Positions 11,935 through 25,739 of a stretch of DNA of 64,000 nucleotides are shown here, in pieces. The stretch lies in assembly GCA_023846275.1 (NCBI GenBank), contig CM043870.1, forward strand, positions 2,665,527 to 2,729,526. Reading direction: 5' to 3'. Source of the stretch: Vanilla planifolia (lineage: Eukaryota; Streptophyta; Magnoliopsida; Asparagales; Orchidaceae). The position numbers and the translations under genes were made by a program. Position 1 is the stretch's first letter. Each line of letters begins with the position of its first letter. The notes below the pieces were generated by a model that saw only the letters and a program-made list of their open reading frames with translations, was not told the DNA's origin and did not search any database.

Positions 11935-14900
11935 CTATTTTACCAAGGATTCTAGGTATTCATCAATATAAGCAAGACATGGCCAATGATCAGTTCTGAT
12001 TCGAACTAATGAAAAATCACCTACTTCCATTTGGAGAAGCAAATGAAACCTTGGTGGTAAGAATATCAGAATAAGAAAAGTACCAAGTTTCCTTTTACCA
12101 GCTTCTCGAGATTTGATTAAAGAACCTTCATCTTGAAAGTATTCAAGTTGAAGAGGAACTTTTTCAGAATATGGTACCAATGCATTACTTGTCTCAGTTC
12201 CAGAAAAAATAGTAGAGTCATATTCATAAACAATGTCCCTGATAACTCCATTACTCCTTATTATGTTTACTAGTTGTTCGCCAACAACACTAACAACATA
12301 AGGTGCCAAGTATTGCTCAACAGAGGTTATAACCAAACGTGGAGAAACATCAAGAAGTTTCACTGATCGTGTTCCATATATTGCAGCAGCTCCTTTACCT
12401 CCATCCAATAAAAATGTTTCACGACCGATATTTGCAGAACTTCCACAAGCCTCCCATAAAGCATGAAATAAGTCTAGGTAATATTGAGGAACATGATCAT
12501 CAGCAACATGTGGAGGCAAAATAGCCTTTAAAAACATGTCTTCAATTCCCACAGTGATGCTTTGAAGGGAACCAGAAATAATTCGTCCCTTTTCTATATT
12601 AGCCTTCAGTTCAGTATCAATAATTCCAGGCATTGGTTCTCTTGGCTCTAATTCAATGACAAGTGAGGCACGAAAACTCGAATCCTCTTGAATATCACAT
12701 CCGACAGGGACAATATCAAGACCAGTATTTGAAGGTTCACCGAGTAGAAAGGGAATGTGACAAGCAGGAATGGATCCATACTTTGCTGTAGACTTGAAGT
12801 TAATTGTTGTTGCATATAGAGCTGGCAGATTGTCCACAACATCTGAGTCCAACGTAGGTGAATCAGATTCCCAAACCCGACTAAATGACTCTGCCTTAAA
12901 CCACAATACACAGGGTATTCTGATTTTAGTTCCGGGCATGTTCTTATAATCAGGTATGTAAGCAAAATGCATCCGCAAGATTCTTAGAGTTTCAGCAACC
13001 TTTGAATCCATTACACGCAGAGGCTCCTCTTGTAGACCGATCCTATCTGTAGTAACTCCAGCTTCTTTCTCTATCTTCGTGGAGGAAATGGCAACGTCTC
13101 TGTTCCCCTCAAAGTAAGTTGTTTTATTTTCATTGATTTCAAAGTTAGGAAGGACCAATGACCAGGACTGCTTGACAAGAGGTGGAATTGCCCTTTCAAG
13201 ATGGATGTACGAAGATATGCTACTCAATTTCTTAGGATCCTGAAACTGCATTGGTGAAAGAACTTGGAACAGTGAAGCTGGATGAGGAGAAGGTGACATC
13301 CCTGTAAGCTGCCCATCAAAGTCCATAATTGTCTTAAGCTTCTTCCCGGGGATACACAACAGCATCCTCAGGTAGATCCTAAAAGAATTCAATATGTAAT
13401 AAGCACCTCATCTCCAGAAAACTAAACCATGTAACAGTAGTTAGAAAGTACCTTGCTGTGTCCCGTACCTCCAAATCAGGAAAGAATTGGCAGGTGAACC
13501 CAAGGAGTTGTGACAGAGTAAGGAAAATCCTGGAGCTGTGATGATGCATTAACATTGTCCTACATATTCCCAAAACTTTGCTTCCCTGGGACCACGACCT
13601 TAAGCTAGTCTCTGGACCATGTTTCTCGGTTAGATAAACCACATGCTTTAGGAGTAATTCTACTAACCCACGCGGAGGTATGCTGTCATTGCTCGCAATC
13701 CTCTCAAATAGTGGGAAGTATGAAACAAGCAAATAACCAATTTCTAGCTTTGGAAGAAGCTGCTCATTTAGCGTCTGAAATAGATGCTCTCCAACTAGCT
13801 GATGGGTCTTACACTCAAATAGCCGATCAATAAAGGAAACAATCATAGGAACCAATTTACAGTGCGCTAATGCCAGTTCTACAAGCACTCTCTACCCATA
13901 AAAAATCCAATACCAAAAAATGAGCAAATTACGCCATAGCAAAACATATGGGTAAAAAAGAAACTAAATTAACATGTGCATACCTGCAACATTTTGAAGG
14001 TAGAAGAATAAAAAACCACATGAGAATCGACTGCATGTTCAGTACTATCATGGTGAGGGGAAACTCCAATCAAAAATTTATGAAGTGTCCGAAAAAACAA
14101 AGTAGTCTCCGAACTGGATGGAGAAAGCCATTTGAATGCTGAAAGGCAGACTAATCCCTCTTCAAAAAACTTTGCCACTGTGTCATCGCCATCTTTCTTC
14201 TGCCCCTCCTGGCTACTTAAATCTCTTTCAATTGGAGTGTCATCAAGATAGGCAGCAAAAGAAGACAGGACGTCAAGTTTTGAAGCTTTCAGAGAGAGGG
14301 GGTCAAATACAGTAGGGTAGAAGCAGTGCATCAACGAAGGAAAAAAACCCTGTTTGCCCGAAAGCTGGGATGATCCCAGAAGCCAGTGGATGGCTAGCAA
14401 CCTGATGAACATCGGTTGGTGGGCTTCCTTGGGGATAAGGGCTAGGCGGCGGGCAATGCCCAGCTCGTCATCCCCTGTAAACGCATCTGAGAAGCGGGAA
14501 TACAGCATAAGAACTACATGGCAGAGGATGGGGTCGTAGCAGTAAAGCAGGCCAGAGAACTGCACCTTCAGGAGCGCGGCCACAGCAGGCATGCGGAGCT
14601 CGAGTGCACCAACAATGCTGGCCAGGAGCGAGACCAGCTCCATGGTTGCGCTTGGGGTCAGAGCATGGAGCCGTTCAAGGAGGAAGGCGATGACCCTTCG
14701 GACCTCGCGAAGGTTGAGATCGGATAGTTCAGATGAACTGCGGGGGGAAAAACAGGTGCGGGGGGCATTGAAAGGGACAAGAGGAATGGCCGTAGAGAAA
14801 ACGGAAGTAACGGAGGAGAGAAAGCCGTGGCGAGCAACCGAGCAAACGATGGTGGCAATGAGGAGGAGGTACGATTGTGCAGCATGAGTGCGCTCCGCTT

Positions 14901-15456
14901 GGGCGAGCGCCCAGATATGGCCTGCGGTCTCGGAGAGGAGAAGTGGATAAGCGAGCTCGAGCTCCCGGAGGCACTCACAAGCTACTGCACGCGTGTGCCG
15001 ATCCACGCCATGGTTCGGGCGGTTGACGACCGAGAGAAGAAGCTCCGTCAGTGGGTCAAGAAATTCGGGAGCTACAGAGTCGACAACGGAGATGGCGATA
15101 GAGGTGGTAGAGATCATGACCTGCTCTTTGAGGGCGGGGTCCGTCGAAGAAAGCAAGAGTGACCGTAGGGAGTCGATCATAGGAGAAAGGGAGGAGGACA
15201 GGGAGGCGCGGAAAAGGAGGTCGGAGGACTCCTCAAGGAAGAGGAGGAGTGAGATCTTTGCATTAAGTGGAAAGTCCTTGCGAAGGAGATATTGGAGTGC
15301 GATATCAACGATAGGTAGGTGAATCCATCGGGCACGGCGTGAGGAAACGCCGGACTGGAAATCATCGATTAGGGTTTCCCAGTCCTGAGGCGAAAGCTGA
15401 TTCGCCGGCGAAGGTCCCGGCGGGGTAGGGCTCTTTATAGATGCCTGCTTCTCCAT
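11935..15456 (-). CDS. AP5B1: AP-5 complex subunit beta-like protein, 3 exons, 1118 aa
   Basis: Large subunit of the fifth adaptor protein complex, which in eukaryotes acts at late endosomes in membrane-protein sorting. Exons on the minus strand are 15456-13984, 13891-13452 and 13378-11935 (stop 11937-11935). All borders are GT/AG, introns are 92 and 73 bp, and the joined frame is 3357 nt without a stop. Joins: exon 1 ends after KMLQ in phase 0; exon 2 opens with RVLVELALAH; an arginine codon is split between exons 2 and 3, giving DTARIYLRML. The N-terminus carries QDWETLIDDF (residues 24-33), the hallmark opening of plant AP-5 beta-like proteins. The rest is leucine-rich helical-repeat protein with no membrane segment. 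Length matches my memory of the Arabidopsis homologue. The start is the first ATG after a short GC-rich leader. Exon 1 is much more GC-rich at its 5' end than exon 3, a gradient typical of monocot genes. Retention of intron 1 would end the protein after four extra residues. Confidence 0.88.
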
Positions 15457-15640
15457 CGCAACGTCTCTTATTTTAATTTACCGGCGGAGACCACCGGAAA
15501 GCTAACTTACGGTGGAATTCGGAAATGGAATCGGTGCAGCGATCCGCCATTTCCCGGAATATCCGGAAGCGTAGGGGAGGAACAAGGACGGTTCGGGAAA
15601 CACACTAATCACGTGACATAAACCATACCAAGTGTACCTA
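15457..15640 (-). promoter_or_regulatory. 5' leader and proximal promoter of the AP-5 beta gene, with a G-box
   Basis: The GC-rich block just upstream of the AP-5 start ends sharply in AT-rich DNA near 15620. A palindromic CACGTG G-box lies at 15610-15615, about 155 bp upstream of the ATG, where bZIP or bHLH factors could bind. I see no clear TATA box at a suitable distance, as is common for housekeeping genes. Confidence 0.4.
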
Positions 15641-18420
15641 TTTTTTTTAATTAAGATATTAATCAAACAAATATGAATCAATATGTGTTAAATTAAATAA
15701 ATAAAAATTATTTGAATTATTATTTGATGAAACCTAGTTTAGAATTTATTTTAGATGTAGCTTCAATCAATCATAATGCGATGCACTCAATTATAAATTA
15801 TCATTTTCCATATCCCTATTATAGAAATTAATAATAAAAATATCTAAACAATAATCATCATCAACTTATATGATTTCTCTTTAATTTTTATGAATAAATT
15901 AATAATAATAAAAGGTAAAATAATATAAAAAAATGATTTGATAAGAAATCTATCAATTTGGCTCATAGATAGCATTTATGAGAGACGCTCAATTAAATAA
16001 ATATTCTTATTCAAAATATATTTTTTGTGAGATCTACATACTTGAGATATTAAAAATTATCAATGAATATCATAAAATAATAACAATCACAGTCATAATG
16101 AGGTTTAATATGAAATGTACTAATGCCTTATCAGAAAGCAACTTTTTCTTTACACAAGTCTTCCAAAAATAGAAAATATAATTAAAGCAAATTAATAAAA
16201 ATAATAATCCTTTAAAAATGATTATCAATCATCACAAAGTTGTTGGTAATAACATTCTCTTATAGAAAATAATTATAATGACTAGCCAAATTATTATATC
16301 AAGTAATTGATAAGAATATTATCTTGCTAGAAAAAAGATTGTTATTTGTATAAGAAATACTTTATCTATTATATTCTTCACAATTAAACACAAGGCAATG
16401 ACAAGGAGAGTTAAAATTAAAAAGTTACGAGCACATTGCAAAAAATCATTACTTATTTAACATGACATGATGCAAAGGCTGCCTATAATACTGTCCTCCA
16501 AACTTTAAGGCATTAAAAAGACACAATAAAGCGATCAAACTAATGCATGTTGATGGTCATCATGTTATAAAAAGATAATACGATTGAATCTAAAACGATC
16601 ATCTTACAAGATCATGTTACAAATGTAATAATAAAAAATTTTGCTATGTATAATATATTATAAATAATGATATTATATTGATAAGGTTGTATTTTGATAT
16701 ATTTTTATATAACAAGATTATTTTTTTGAGATATATTATATACCGACTAAAATATTATAAAAATAATACAAATTTAAGAAACATATCATTATTTTAAATA
16801 AAATGAAATATTTTATTTTAACATATTATTAGAATTTAAAAAAAAATCCAATAACATTGATTTTTTTAATTTTTAAAAATATAAAAAAATAATTATAAAA
16901 TATTACAAAATTAAAGTATAAGAAATTTTTTAATTAATAAAGGACAAAATGGTAAAATTTTCAACCGACTTCTACCACCTTGAATAGGATAGAAATGAGA
17001 CTGTTAATTAGGATAAGTAAATTGGTAAAGAGAAATAAGAAGAAGTCAGCAAGAGAATGAGAGAGAAAAAAGGGAGGGAAGTAGATATAGGAAGGTTCGA
17101 GTAAAGAGAGAAAATAAGGGAAATGAGAAGGAGAAGTTGCAAGAGAGCTTATAACTCATTGTTGTAGATCAAAGAGAGACATTGAAAGTGAGATATGAGG
17201 ATGAGAAGAGTGTAGAGACATAGCTAAAGGAAAGAAAATAGAGGGAACAACGCCTGATCAAGAAGAGGTAAGGATTGATAATATTTTCTTTGGGTTTAAT
17301 TATAGTTTATGTGTTTTGAGTGAAGTTTGAATTATTTGAAGTATTAGAAGTGAGATTCTAAGATTTTAAAATTAGATTGGATGGATTTGAGTTGGAATCA
17401 TGTTGAATTTGAAAGAATCCATCATTATCGATATTGGAACATATTGTATATTTGGTTGAATGTGTGGTTTATTGAAACAAAGGTAGAGTAGTAAGTCAAT
17501 GTAATATATGAGAATGTATGATACAATTGTTATTTAGAACCTTGGGAAGCTAAGAATGGTCCATGGGGTTGGTGGATCATTAATTATAAAATAGCATACC
17601 ATATAGTGAGGTTAAAAAATAAATGATTGTCAACAAAAACAAGCTATAAGAGATGAAATGATACGTTAAAGTCACCGAGCCTTTTGTTGGCTAAGTAATG
17701 AGAGAATATTAAAGCGAATGTTTTTAGGAGCTTTTATAGATTATAAGATAAAAATTGTTCATATACTTATATGAACATTTAGTAATTTATTTGTACATAT
17801 GACATTGTAGGCAATGAGATTTCATCTTAGATTTAGGTAGAATAATAATATCATATAATTACAATGAAGGAATCATATAACTATTAGGTAAGGAGAATGC
17901 CTAAACTAACTAAATAGAAATAGATTATATATATACGACTATTATATCTTATCAAAACAATAAATGTGATTAAGCACAAATGATGGAAGATCAAACTAAT
18001 CATGCAAGACATAGTTAGGAATTGTATAAGCACGAGACAAAAAAACTAAGGAGTCTTAAGGTCCAAAATGGTGAAGTCACATGAACCAATCGTGAAAATA
18101 GTTTAATAAAAAAAGCTATTAGAGTGAAGCAAAAATGAAGTTAAAAAGATGTAAATATGAAGAAATACAATTGTTGGAGGAAGATGAACAAATGAAATTT
18201 TCAAAGAGACATTTTATTGTATAAAAATATTCGAGGTCTTAGGAAGAGTTATTTTAAAAAAAAATATGTGATTTTAACTTTGTTCAGCTATAATTGAGTG
18301 AATAAAAGAAAAAAATACAGTTATCACAAGTGATGAAAAGAATATAAGATGAGTTAGATACACAAAAAAAACTCATAGGTACTATAACAACTAAGACTTA
18401 CATATCTAAACCTTGGTAAG
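15641..18420. other. AT-rich spacer with a purine-rich tract
   Basis: No gene is recognised. Most of the stretch is extremely AT-rich. At about 17029-17270 the plus strand becomes strongly purine-rich (GAGAGAGAAAAAAGGGAGGG type). A sequence AGAAGAGGTAAGG follows at about 17262-17274, which resembles the transcribed end of some gypsy LTRs or a 5' splice site. No matching second LTR or retroelement coding sequence was found nearby, so the origin stays open. Confidence 0.35.
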
Positions 18421-18428
18421 AGCATTAT

Positions 18429-19055
18429 TGTGACATTCTATTCTCAATATATTGAAATATTGTCCAATTAGATTATCCAATACAAACTCAAAAATATTTT
18501 TCTCTAAAAAAACGTCTCAATATTTTAAGACTATAAAATCTCATATAAAAAACAAAATTATTTCCTCTATAGCTAATATGAGATAATTTATCCCTACATT
18601 CTTTCGCTTAAAAGACTACTAAGAGTTGTTCTTAGCTTTAGTAATTCCTCTGTTAAGACATCACGTGGTGCTCAACCCTCACCCTTTTTCATCCTTGGTG
18701 TCACAAGGCAATGAGGTTCCACTTGTTTTATTCTCAAACCATATCGAACTAATGAAGATCAACTTTAATACTAAATGTCACATCTTAGTTTCATTATATT
18801 GAAATATTGTCCCCTTGATCATCCCATATTAATCTGAGTAGGTTTTGTCTTAAATAAATGCCTTAACATTTAAAGATCATGATATTTCATATAAATATCA
18901 GAATCTCTCTTAATAATCAATATAAGACTACTCATTTCTATACCCTTTCACTTAAAGGAAAGTCACTCCATGTTTAATGATTCTTCTCTCGAGACATCAT
19001 TCGGTGTTCACTATTCACCCTCTTTAATCTTAGATGTCACACTAAGTATGTTGTT
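18429..19055. repeat. Two diverged tandem copies of a ~340-bp dispersed repeat
   Basis: Copy 1 starts near 18429 and copy 2 near 18774. Both open with a stretch around TATTGAAATATTGTCC. Both then share, in the same order, a block with AAAATCTCATATAAA or its variant, a block resembling AATATGAGATAATT or AATATAAGACTACT, CTTTCGCTTAAAAG or CTTTCACTTAAAGG, and an end block GACATCACGTGGTGCTCA or GACATCATTCGGTGTTCA followed by CACCCT. No protein is encoded. The family resembles short non-coding repeats of plant genomes (for example TRIM or MITE derivatives), but I cannot name it. The end block reappears near 24845-24880. Confidence 0.6.
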
Positions 19056-22000
19056 ATGTGAAGTCTTTAGCTTTGTAACTCGTATGTATATGCTTACTTT
19101 ATAGTTAATATTACATGTTTTGCATCTATTCTTGAGATCTTTTAGTTTATACTTTATATTATAATAGTTTATTTCATGATTCTTATGAATCAATCTTAAT
19201 ATTTAGATGAATGTTGAGTTTTGGTCTCATCTTTGAGTTATTACTTAAGTTTATGTCATTATTTATTATTTTATTTACATTTAATATTGATAATCCTTAG
19301 TTCTTACATTGTTGTTCAATAGGCCTTGACAAGCCATAGGTCAGGGGACCGGTTGAAATCGAATAAGGCTGACTTCAGGCTCAATCAAGATACAAATCTT
19401 ATATTTGCTTTTATTAAATCGGGTTAGAGCATCACTCCTGAATCTAACTTATGCTTCATTAGTTGAGTCAGATATGTGAATTTTAAGCAACTAGATTGGG
19501 CCGTGTCAAACCCATTTAAATATGCACATAGGTGTTTTAGGTAATAACCTCATAAAAGCACCAAGGAGTAATCAACACCATTAAGCTAACTTATACAGGC
19601 AAAGAAAATAACTTGAAAATTTCAAAAACACTTAAGAAAATTTCAAAACTTAGAGCATTAATTTCAACTTGCTTGTGAGACTTGCGAGTTCTTGCCTTTT
19701 TTGTTTTTATGACTCTTTTTTACAATCTTTTTGCATCATCTTGGTAATATCTATATTAATAGTTTGTTGCATTGTTATTACTTGAAAGATTTAAATACGT
19801 AAGAATTTTTTTGTAAGCTAATTTTTGTAAATCTTTTAATTTTTTCTTATAGCTAATTTTTGCAGGCTTTTGTGTCTCGTTGGAGCACTGTTTGTAGTTA
19901 GTTTACTTCTACAGGCTTCGATAAATATAAGTAATTAATAGAACTTTGATCAAAGATCGAGGATCGATGTAAGGAAAAGTTTTGGTTAAACCATCTAAAA
20001 AATTTTGATATATTAATTTTATTATTATGTAATTTCATTTTATTGACAGTCTTCCTAAAAATAAATTTTTATTTTTAACCATAAAAATATTTTTAATTAA
20101 AAAATTCTTGAAATAAAAAAATTTTGTCAAAAAATTAATTCACTACTTTCCTATTGTACATTGTGCCTTATACGTTGACATCAGTTTTATGAGCAATAGT
20201 TTAGATGCCATTTATATATTTCAAAGAAATCTTTTACAATTCATGTGCATGTATTATATCGTAGGAAATTAAGAGGAGAGATTGGATAAAAAAAACTTTA
20301 TATCATATTTAAATAGATAAATCAAATAACAAATGATATAATATAATATTATAATTCATAACCATGAAGCTAGTTTCTTTTGGATTGTTTGTTATAATCT
20401 CACGTTGCAATAATTATGATAATATTTTTATGATCATTTTAATAACTGGCTTTACAAAATCTCTACATACATGTCATGGTATTTGTTATAGTTTTTATAG
20501 TTGACATGTTATCATAAATGTAATAAATTAATAAAAGAGAAATGTATAATAATTTGAAAACTATTATTTTTATAGCATGATGATTAGTTTAACATAAATG
20601 AGATAATAATTATTTCTCTAAAACTTTATACTCTGATATTTAGAGTGAAGATACCTTTACATGACCTCGTATGATTTGGTGAGGTTGCTTTCAATTAGAG
20701 GATAATTTTATACATATTATGGTACTTGTGCTCTGTGTAAGCTAGCCACGATTAAGATATCCTTTTTTTGGTTAGATGTTAATCAACACCATATAATATT
20801 AATTATATAATACAAAAATAAATTGTTTAAAGGAAAATCAGATCGTATGAAATATAATGCATGAAAAATTAAAAATTTGATAACATTTATCAAAACCATT
20901 TTATTATATTTGATATTGCTGGTTTACTCATTATTTATTCTCTAACTTTTGGTTCTTTTATTGAATATTTTGATAATAGCATTATTTTATGATGTTTGTT
21001 ATTATTTATATTATTACATTTACTATCAAACTCTTTAAAGTCTTATTGGCATTTACATTAGAGGATATGCATTCACAACACTTGAAGATAAGGACTTTGA
21101 GGTTATGGGAGAGGACCACACTTCTAAGATGTGAGAGTGGGTAGTGATTTATGTGATTTAGGTTTTTAGCATTTTGATGAAATATTAGTTTTAATTTTTT
21201 ATTTGTTTCTAGTTTGGATGATTAGCTTTTGTATCCATAGACATTTAGTTATACTAATATTTTATTTTGTTTCTATAACTTTATTTGAATAGATTTAAGG
21301 AATATAGCTCATTATTGAATCATTTCTTAGATTTAGTGTTCTCACTTGTCACATTATTTGTGTTTAATCTTTTATTTAGCTATATTATTAAGAAGATTAT
21401 TAAGTGAGGTAATGGAGTCCTCAAATAGAGTTTAAATGCTCATCAAATGAACCCATTCTTAAAGTTGAATAAACCATGATTAAAGCTTAAATAACAAATA
21501 ATTCACGCTTGATTCTGTCTGACTTCAATTAAGATGTCCTCCCAAACCTCACATGCTAAGGTCAATATTATATTATCTATGAAGTTCAATGGCCTTGTGC
21601 TTACATAAGTTCTTGATGAATTATATTACATGATTAGCATAGTCCCACAACATAGTAGTTCCCTCATCATACTTGAAATGTCACATAGTTTTAAAAAAAA
21701 ACTATGTGCATGGTTAAGTTGGGAAGCAACAAAGGCAAACTTCTTAAGCGAGCTAAACAATTGAAGATAGTAAAATTTAAATATAAGTAGTGCCTCCTCC
21801 TAACACCAAAAGGTTATAAAGAAATCAATAAATCTAATGGTGGCACTCAAAAAAAGTAAAATACTAATAAAAAAACCTTAAACAAAGCAAATATTGTGAC
21901 TAGGTTCTTTCTAACTCATATATGTTTTGTATTTCACTATCTTCTATCATACTATTTTTTAATTTTTTTTTTCTAGATTTTAGTTATATTTTTGATGTAA

Positions 22001-24770
22001 TTCTCTATTATGCTTTTAGCATACTGCAATTATCACCTTGCCTTGGAATCATAAGGACTTGGTTAATTTCATACTTGGTTTTATAATGCTAATGTATTGT
22101 TTCCTTTTGGCTAGTTCATATCTAGTAAAGAGAGAACTTTCTTGAAAGGCTTCTAAAAATCTTAAGATTATAATCTTACATATATATAACATAATTTTTT
22201 TTATCATTTTATAATTTGAGACTATTTATCTACATTTTTATCTTGTTGTAAAAAAACTTTTCTTTATCGATGCAATTGTCTTTGAATGATTTATTTTATG
22301 GTTTGGAATGACATGAAATGACAACAAACTTTTAACAAACACTGATATAATGTCAAGATCCCACCTAGCCATCTTCTTGATTAATTAAAAAATCAATGAT
22401 TTTGCATAGATAAATATCATGTAGGAATATTAAATCTTAAGTAGAGTCTTGATAGTCAAACAAAATTCTAAATACTAACCAAATTAAAATAATATAAACC
22501 AAATTAATAGCATAATATAATCAAAAGATAAGCTATATAAAAACATCTCTAAAATTTTAAAATAAAGATACATTATGCTCTTAGTTATTCAACTGACATC
22601 AAATATGACCCACTCTTAAAATCAAGAGTGTAGTCCACTCTTGTGGCATAAAAATATGTCTTTTAGTATAGTTATATATGAATTATGATGTAAGCATAAT
22701 GAAATTATTAAATTTTAATAAATAAATCTAATAAGATAACTAATATAAAAAATCAAAATAAATAATTAAACAAAATAAATAAAATGAAATTCATACCATA
22801 AACTATGATAATAAACTACATGTATCAGCTTGAAATTATACCAAATGACATGTGTATCAAAGTAACTCTCATAAATGTAGGTTTTTCTATTCATTTTAGT
22901 TTAAAATTTTTTTGCCTAATTATTTTTGAATCAATATCAATCTTAGATCTAATAATCATATTACTAAGTAACCTCAAATTAACATCCATTCCAATTATCT
23001 AAATAACACTAGATAGATATTTGATATAAGATTGATGCCCTATGATTCTATGAACTAAGTATAATGTCATTAATAATATATGATACCTATACCATATGAT
23101 CTAAAATATTTGGTTTTATGTAAGCCAATACATATATTAAGGATATAATATATATTATTTAGATATTTAATATGAAGATTAATACTCTATGATCCAACAC
23201 ACTAGGCACAATAATGAGCATAATATCTCAAGGAACTTTATTTCTATTTTAATTTGTCATATGTCAAATTATTATATCAAGTTATATAAATGTAGTAGAT
23301 AAGTTAGTTTAGATATTATGTTCAAATTTAGTAAATATTTTTATCTAATTCAAGAATTATTTATGTTATATTTTTTATTTAAATAGTTTTTATGATGTCA
23401 TATAATAAATAAAACCTTAAAACCAAATGAAACATATAATCATTAAAGAAATATGATAAACAGTGCAAAAAATTAGATAAGTCATGCTAAGTTATAGAAC
23501 ATAAGTGTTTTTCTTTAGAATAAAATATAATAAAAAATAAACTAAATAAAATAATAATATCATGCTATATCATAGGTTATTGAATTTATTTATCTATTTT
23601 CACCAAATTGCTCTTTTGTTTAATTTTTTTTGTTAAAATTTCTTAAATAAAATTTTGATGAAATGATCAATATATATTCTACAAATAGTATAATTTCTAC
23701 AAATAGTATAATTTCTAAGTTATTTTATTCTCATAAATTACTTACGTTATTTTAGTATTTTGATTTGGTTCATACTTGTGCGATTAACCAATCGTGTTGT
23801 AGAATCCTTCAAATTTCTCATATGAAATAAGCTCATATGAGTAATTGAGCTCACTAATTTTTTTTACATCATTCAGAAAATAACACAGAAGTGATATATA
23901 TATAATAATTTAAGTCTGTAATAATTTAATTTAAGTATTAAACCATAGCAAAATATTATATTATTATATATATATTTCGTCGTCATTGTTGGAAATCCAA
24001 AATTTTGTTCCTATAGTTTTTGGCACAACATTTTCACAAAAACTCTTGATATTTCATTATTTACAAATATATTCTTTGTATTTTTTATTTTCTCATGTGA
24101 CGACATATATGAAGTACAAATATGCCTTTATGTAATCGTCATTCATATATTTGTAAATTAATCTTCTACTAAAATAGATTTGTTCTATGCCAAACTTTAA
24201 GAATTATAAATTTACCTTTGATACAATCCAAAAAATTATAATTATATTCATGTCATCAAAAAATATAAAAAATTTTCTAGGTATTCAAAAATTACAAATT
24301 TGATATTATTGAATTTATCTTGAAAAGTTCCCTTTGTTAATATGCTTAAAAATTTTTTTTGGCTAAATTTTATTGTATGATGCATTCCTATTATTGTGTT
24401 ATTATTTTAATATTTTACTATATAAATAACTTATTTTAAGAAATGAACTTGTTATATTTAAATCATATATTTTTATAATTCTTTTAGCTTGACTTCTGGA
24501 TTTATTTGGTTTAAAATTTGAGGTTTTTACGTATAATAATCATAAATATGACTTTAATTTTACCATGTGAAGATGTTATTATATTAAGTGTTCTTAATCT
24601 TGTCCAAGTGAGTTTTATCATTTATAAATGATTTTCTTTTTTAGTTAGGTATCTAATACTACTTATATTATAATATGCTTAACTATAAAGTTTTCATTAG
24701 AAACACGTGGTTTTGTCCACAAAAGATATCTCATTATTTTAAAGCATATAATATAAATATAAAATATTTA
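19056..24770. other. AT-rich intergenic DNA
   Basis: I see no supported gene. The only less AT-rich part is about 19320-19560, which has no open frame of note. A 65-codon hydrophobic frame at 22805-23002 is low-complexity and looks like chance. Confidence 0.45.
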
Positions 24771-24900
24771 TTTCAATAGTCAATGTTGGATCTATTATTT
24801 TTCATATTTTTATAATAGTAGCATAAGAGTCATTTTTTATTTAATGATTCATCTCTTGTGACATCACTTGGTGGTTATTTCTTAACATTTTTAGGGTTTT
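24770..24900. repeat. Partial third copy of the 18.4-kb repeat family
   Basis: TTTAATGATTCATCTCTTGTGACATCACTTGGTG-like sequence at about 24840-24875 matches the end block of both copies at 18.4-19.05 kb (TTTAATGATTCTTCTCTCGAGACATCATTCGG-like). Upstream, GTTGGATC and TCATATTTTTATAATAGTAGCATAAGAGTC are less similar. The match is short and diverged, so homology is likely but not certain. Confidence 0.4.
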
Positions 24901-25739
24901 ATTATAATTCAAATGGGTCAAATTTCAACTAATTTGGTAATCAAATTTGACTTAGTTGGTTGTCACATGTAATGGATTTTACTCAGTACAAGCCCCAAAA
25001 GACTTAGCTCAAATTTTTTTGATTGTGTATGTATCATAACTATAAAAAAAAACTATTTGAAATAAAAAACTATTTTATTAAAGGAAATTGTTTTCATTAG
25101 TAATTGAAATTATTCTTAATTACTTTAAGTGATATCATCTTTAGCACATAATTTATTATGGGAAAAGATATCTTGACAACTAGTTGAGGGATGCTATTGA
25201 TCCCTAAATTAAATATGATTCACAAAGTTAATTTTTTTAGCATTCTTTATTTTAAATTGAGAAATTAACTAATTAAATAATTCTTGCATTTTTCAAAATT
25301 AGATTTGACTAGAACCATCCAAATCGATATGGATTATTCAATTCAAATTGATTTATTTCAATCAATTCTCAACCATTCAAATATAGTTTTTGCATTTTAT
25401 CTGATAAAATAAACTAGCATCTTTTTTTATTTTATATGATTACATGCATATATAATTATTTTAGTAATTTTTAATGCCAATATAATATTATTTAAAAATT
25501 TTATGTTTATCTTATAATATATTTAAATAATAAATAAAATATTTTATTATTTAAAATTGATATTCACATATCCTTCAAATTTAAGCAAAATTTTTTAAAT
25601 GATTTTCAGTAAAATAAAAAAAGATATAAAATTTAAATAACAATGGACATATAGATAATTGATTTCATTTCCATTCATATTTCAATTTATTATTGCACCA
25701 AGTCATATGTTGTATGACTATGCGTACGCTAATTCTCAC

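Noticed and set aside
12648..12965. 105-codon minus-strand frame
   Set aside because: It is a second frame inside AP-5 exon 3, which is confirmed by intron phase and family sequence.
14354..15322. Several plus-strand frames of 61-111 codons
   Set aside because: They lie exactly antisense to the GC-rich first exon of the AP-5 beta gene and encode low-complexity Arg/Ser/Gly-rich sequence, as expected of GC-rich antisense shadows.
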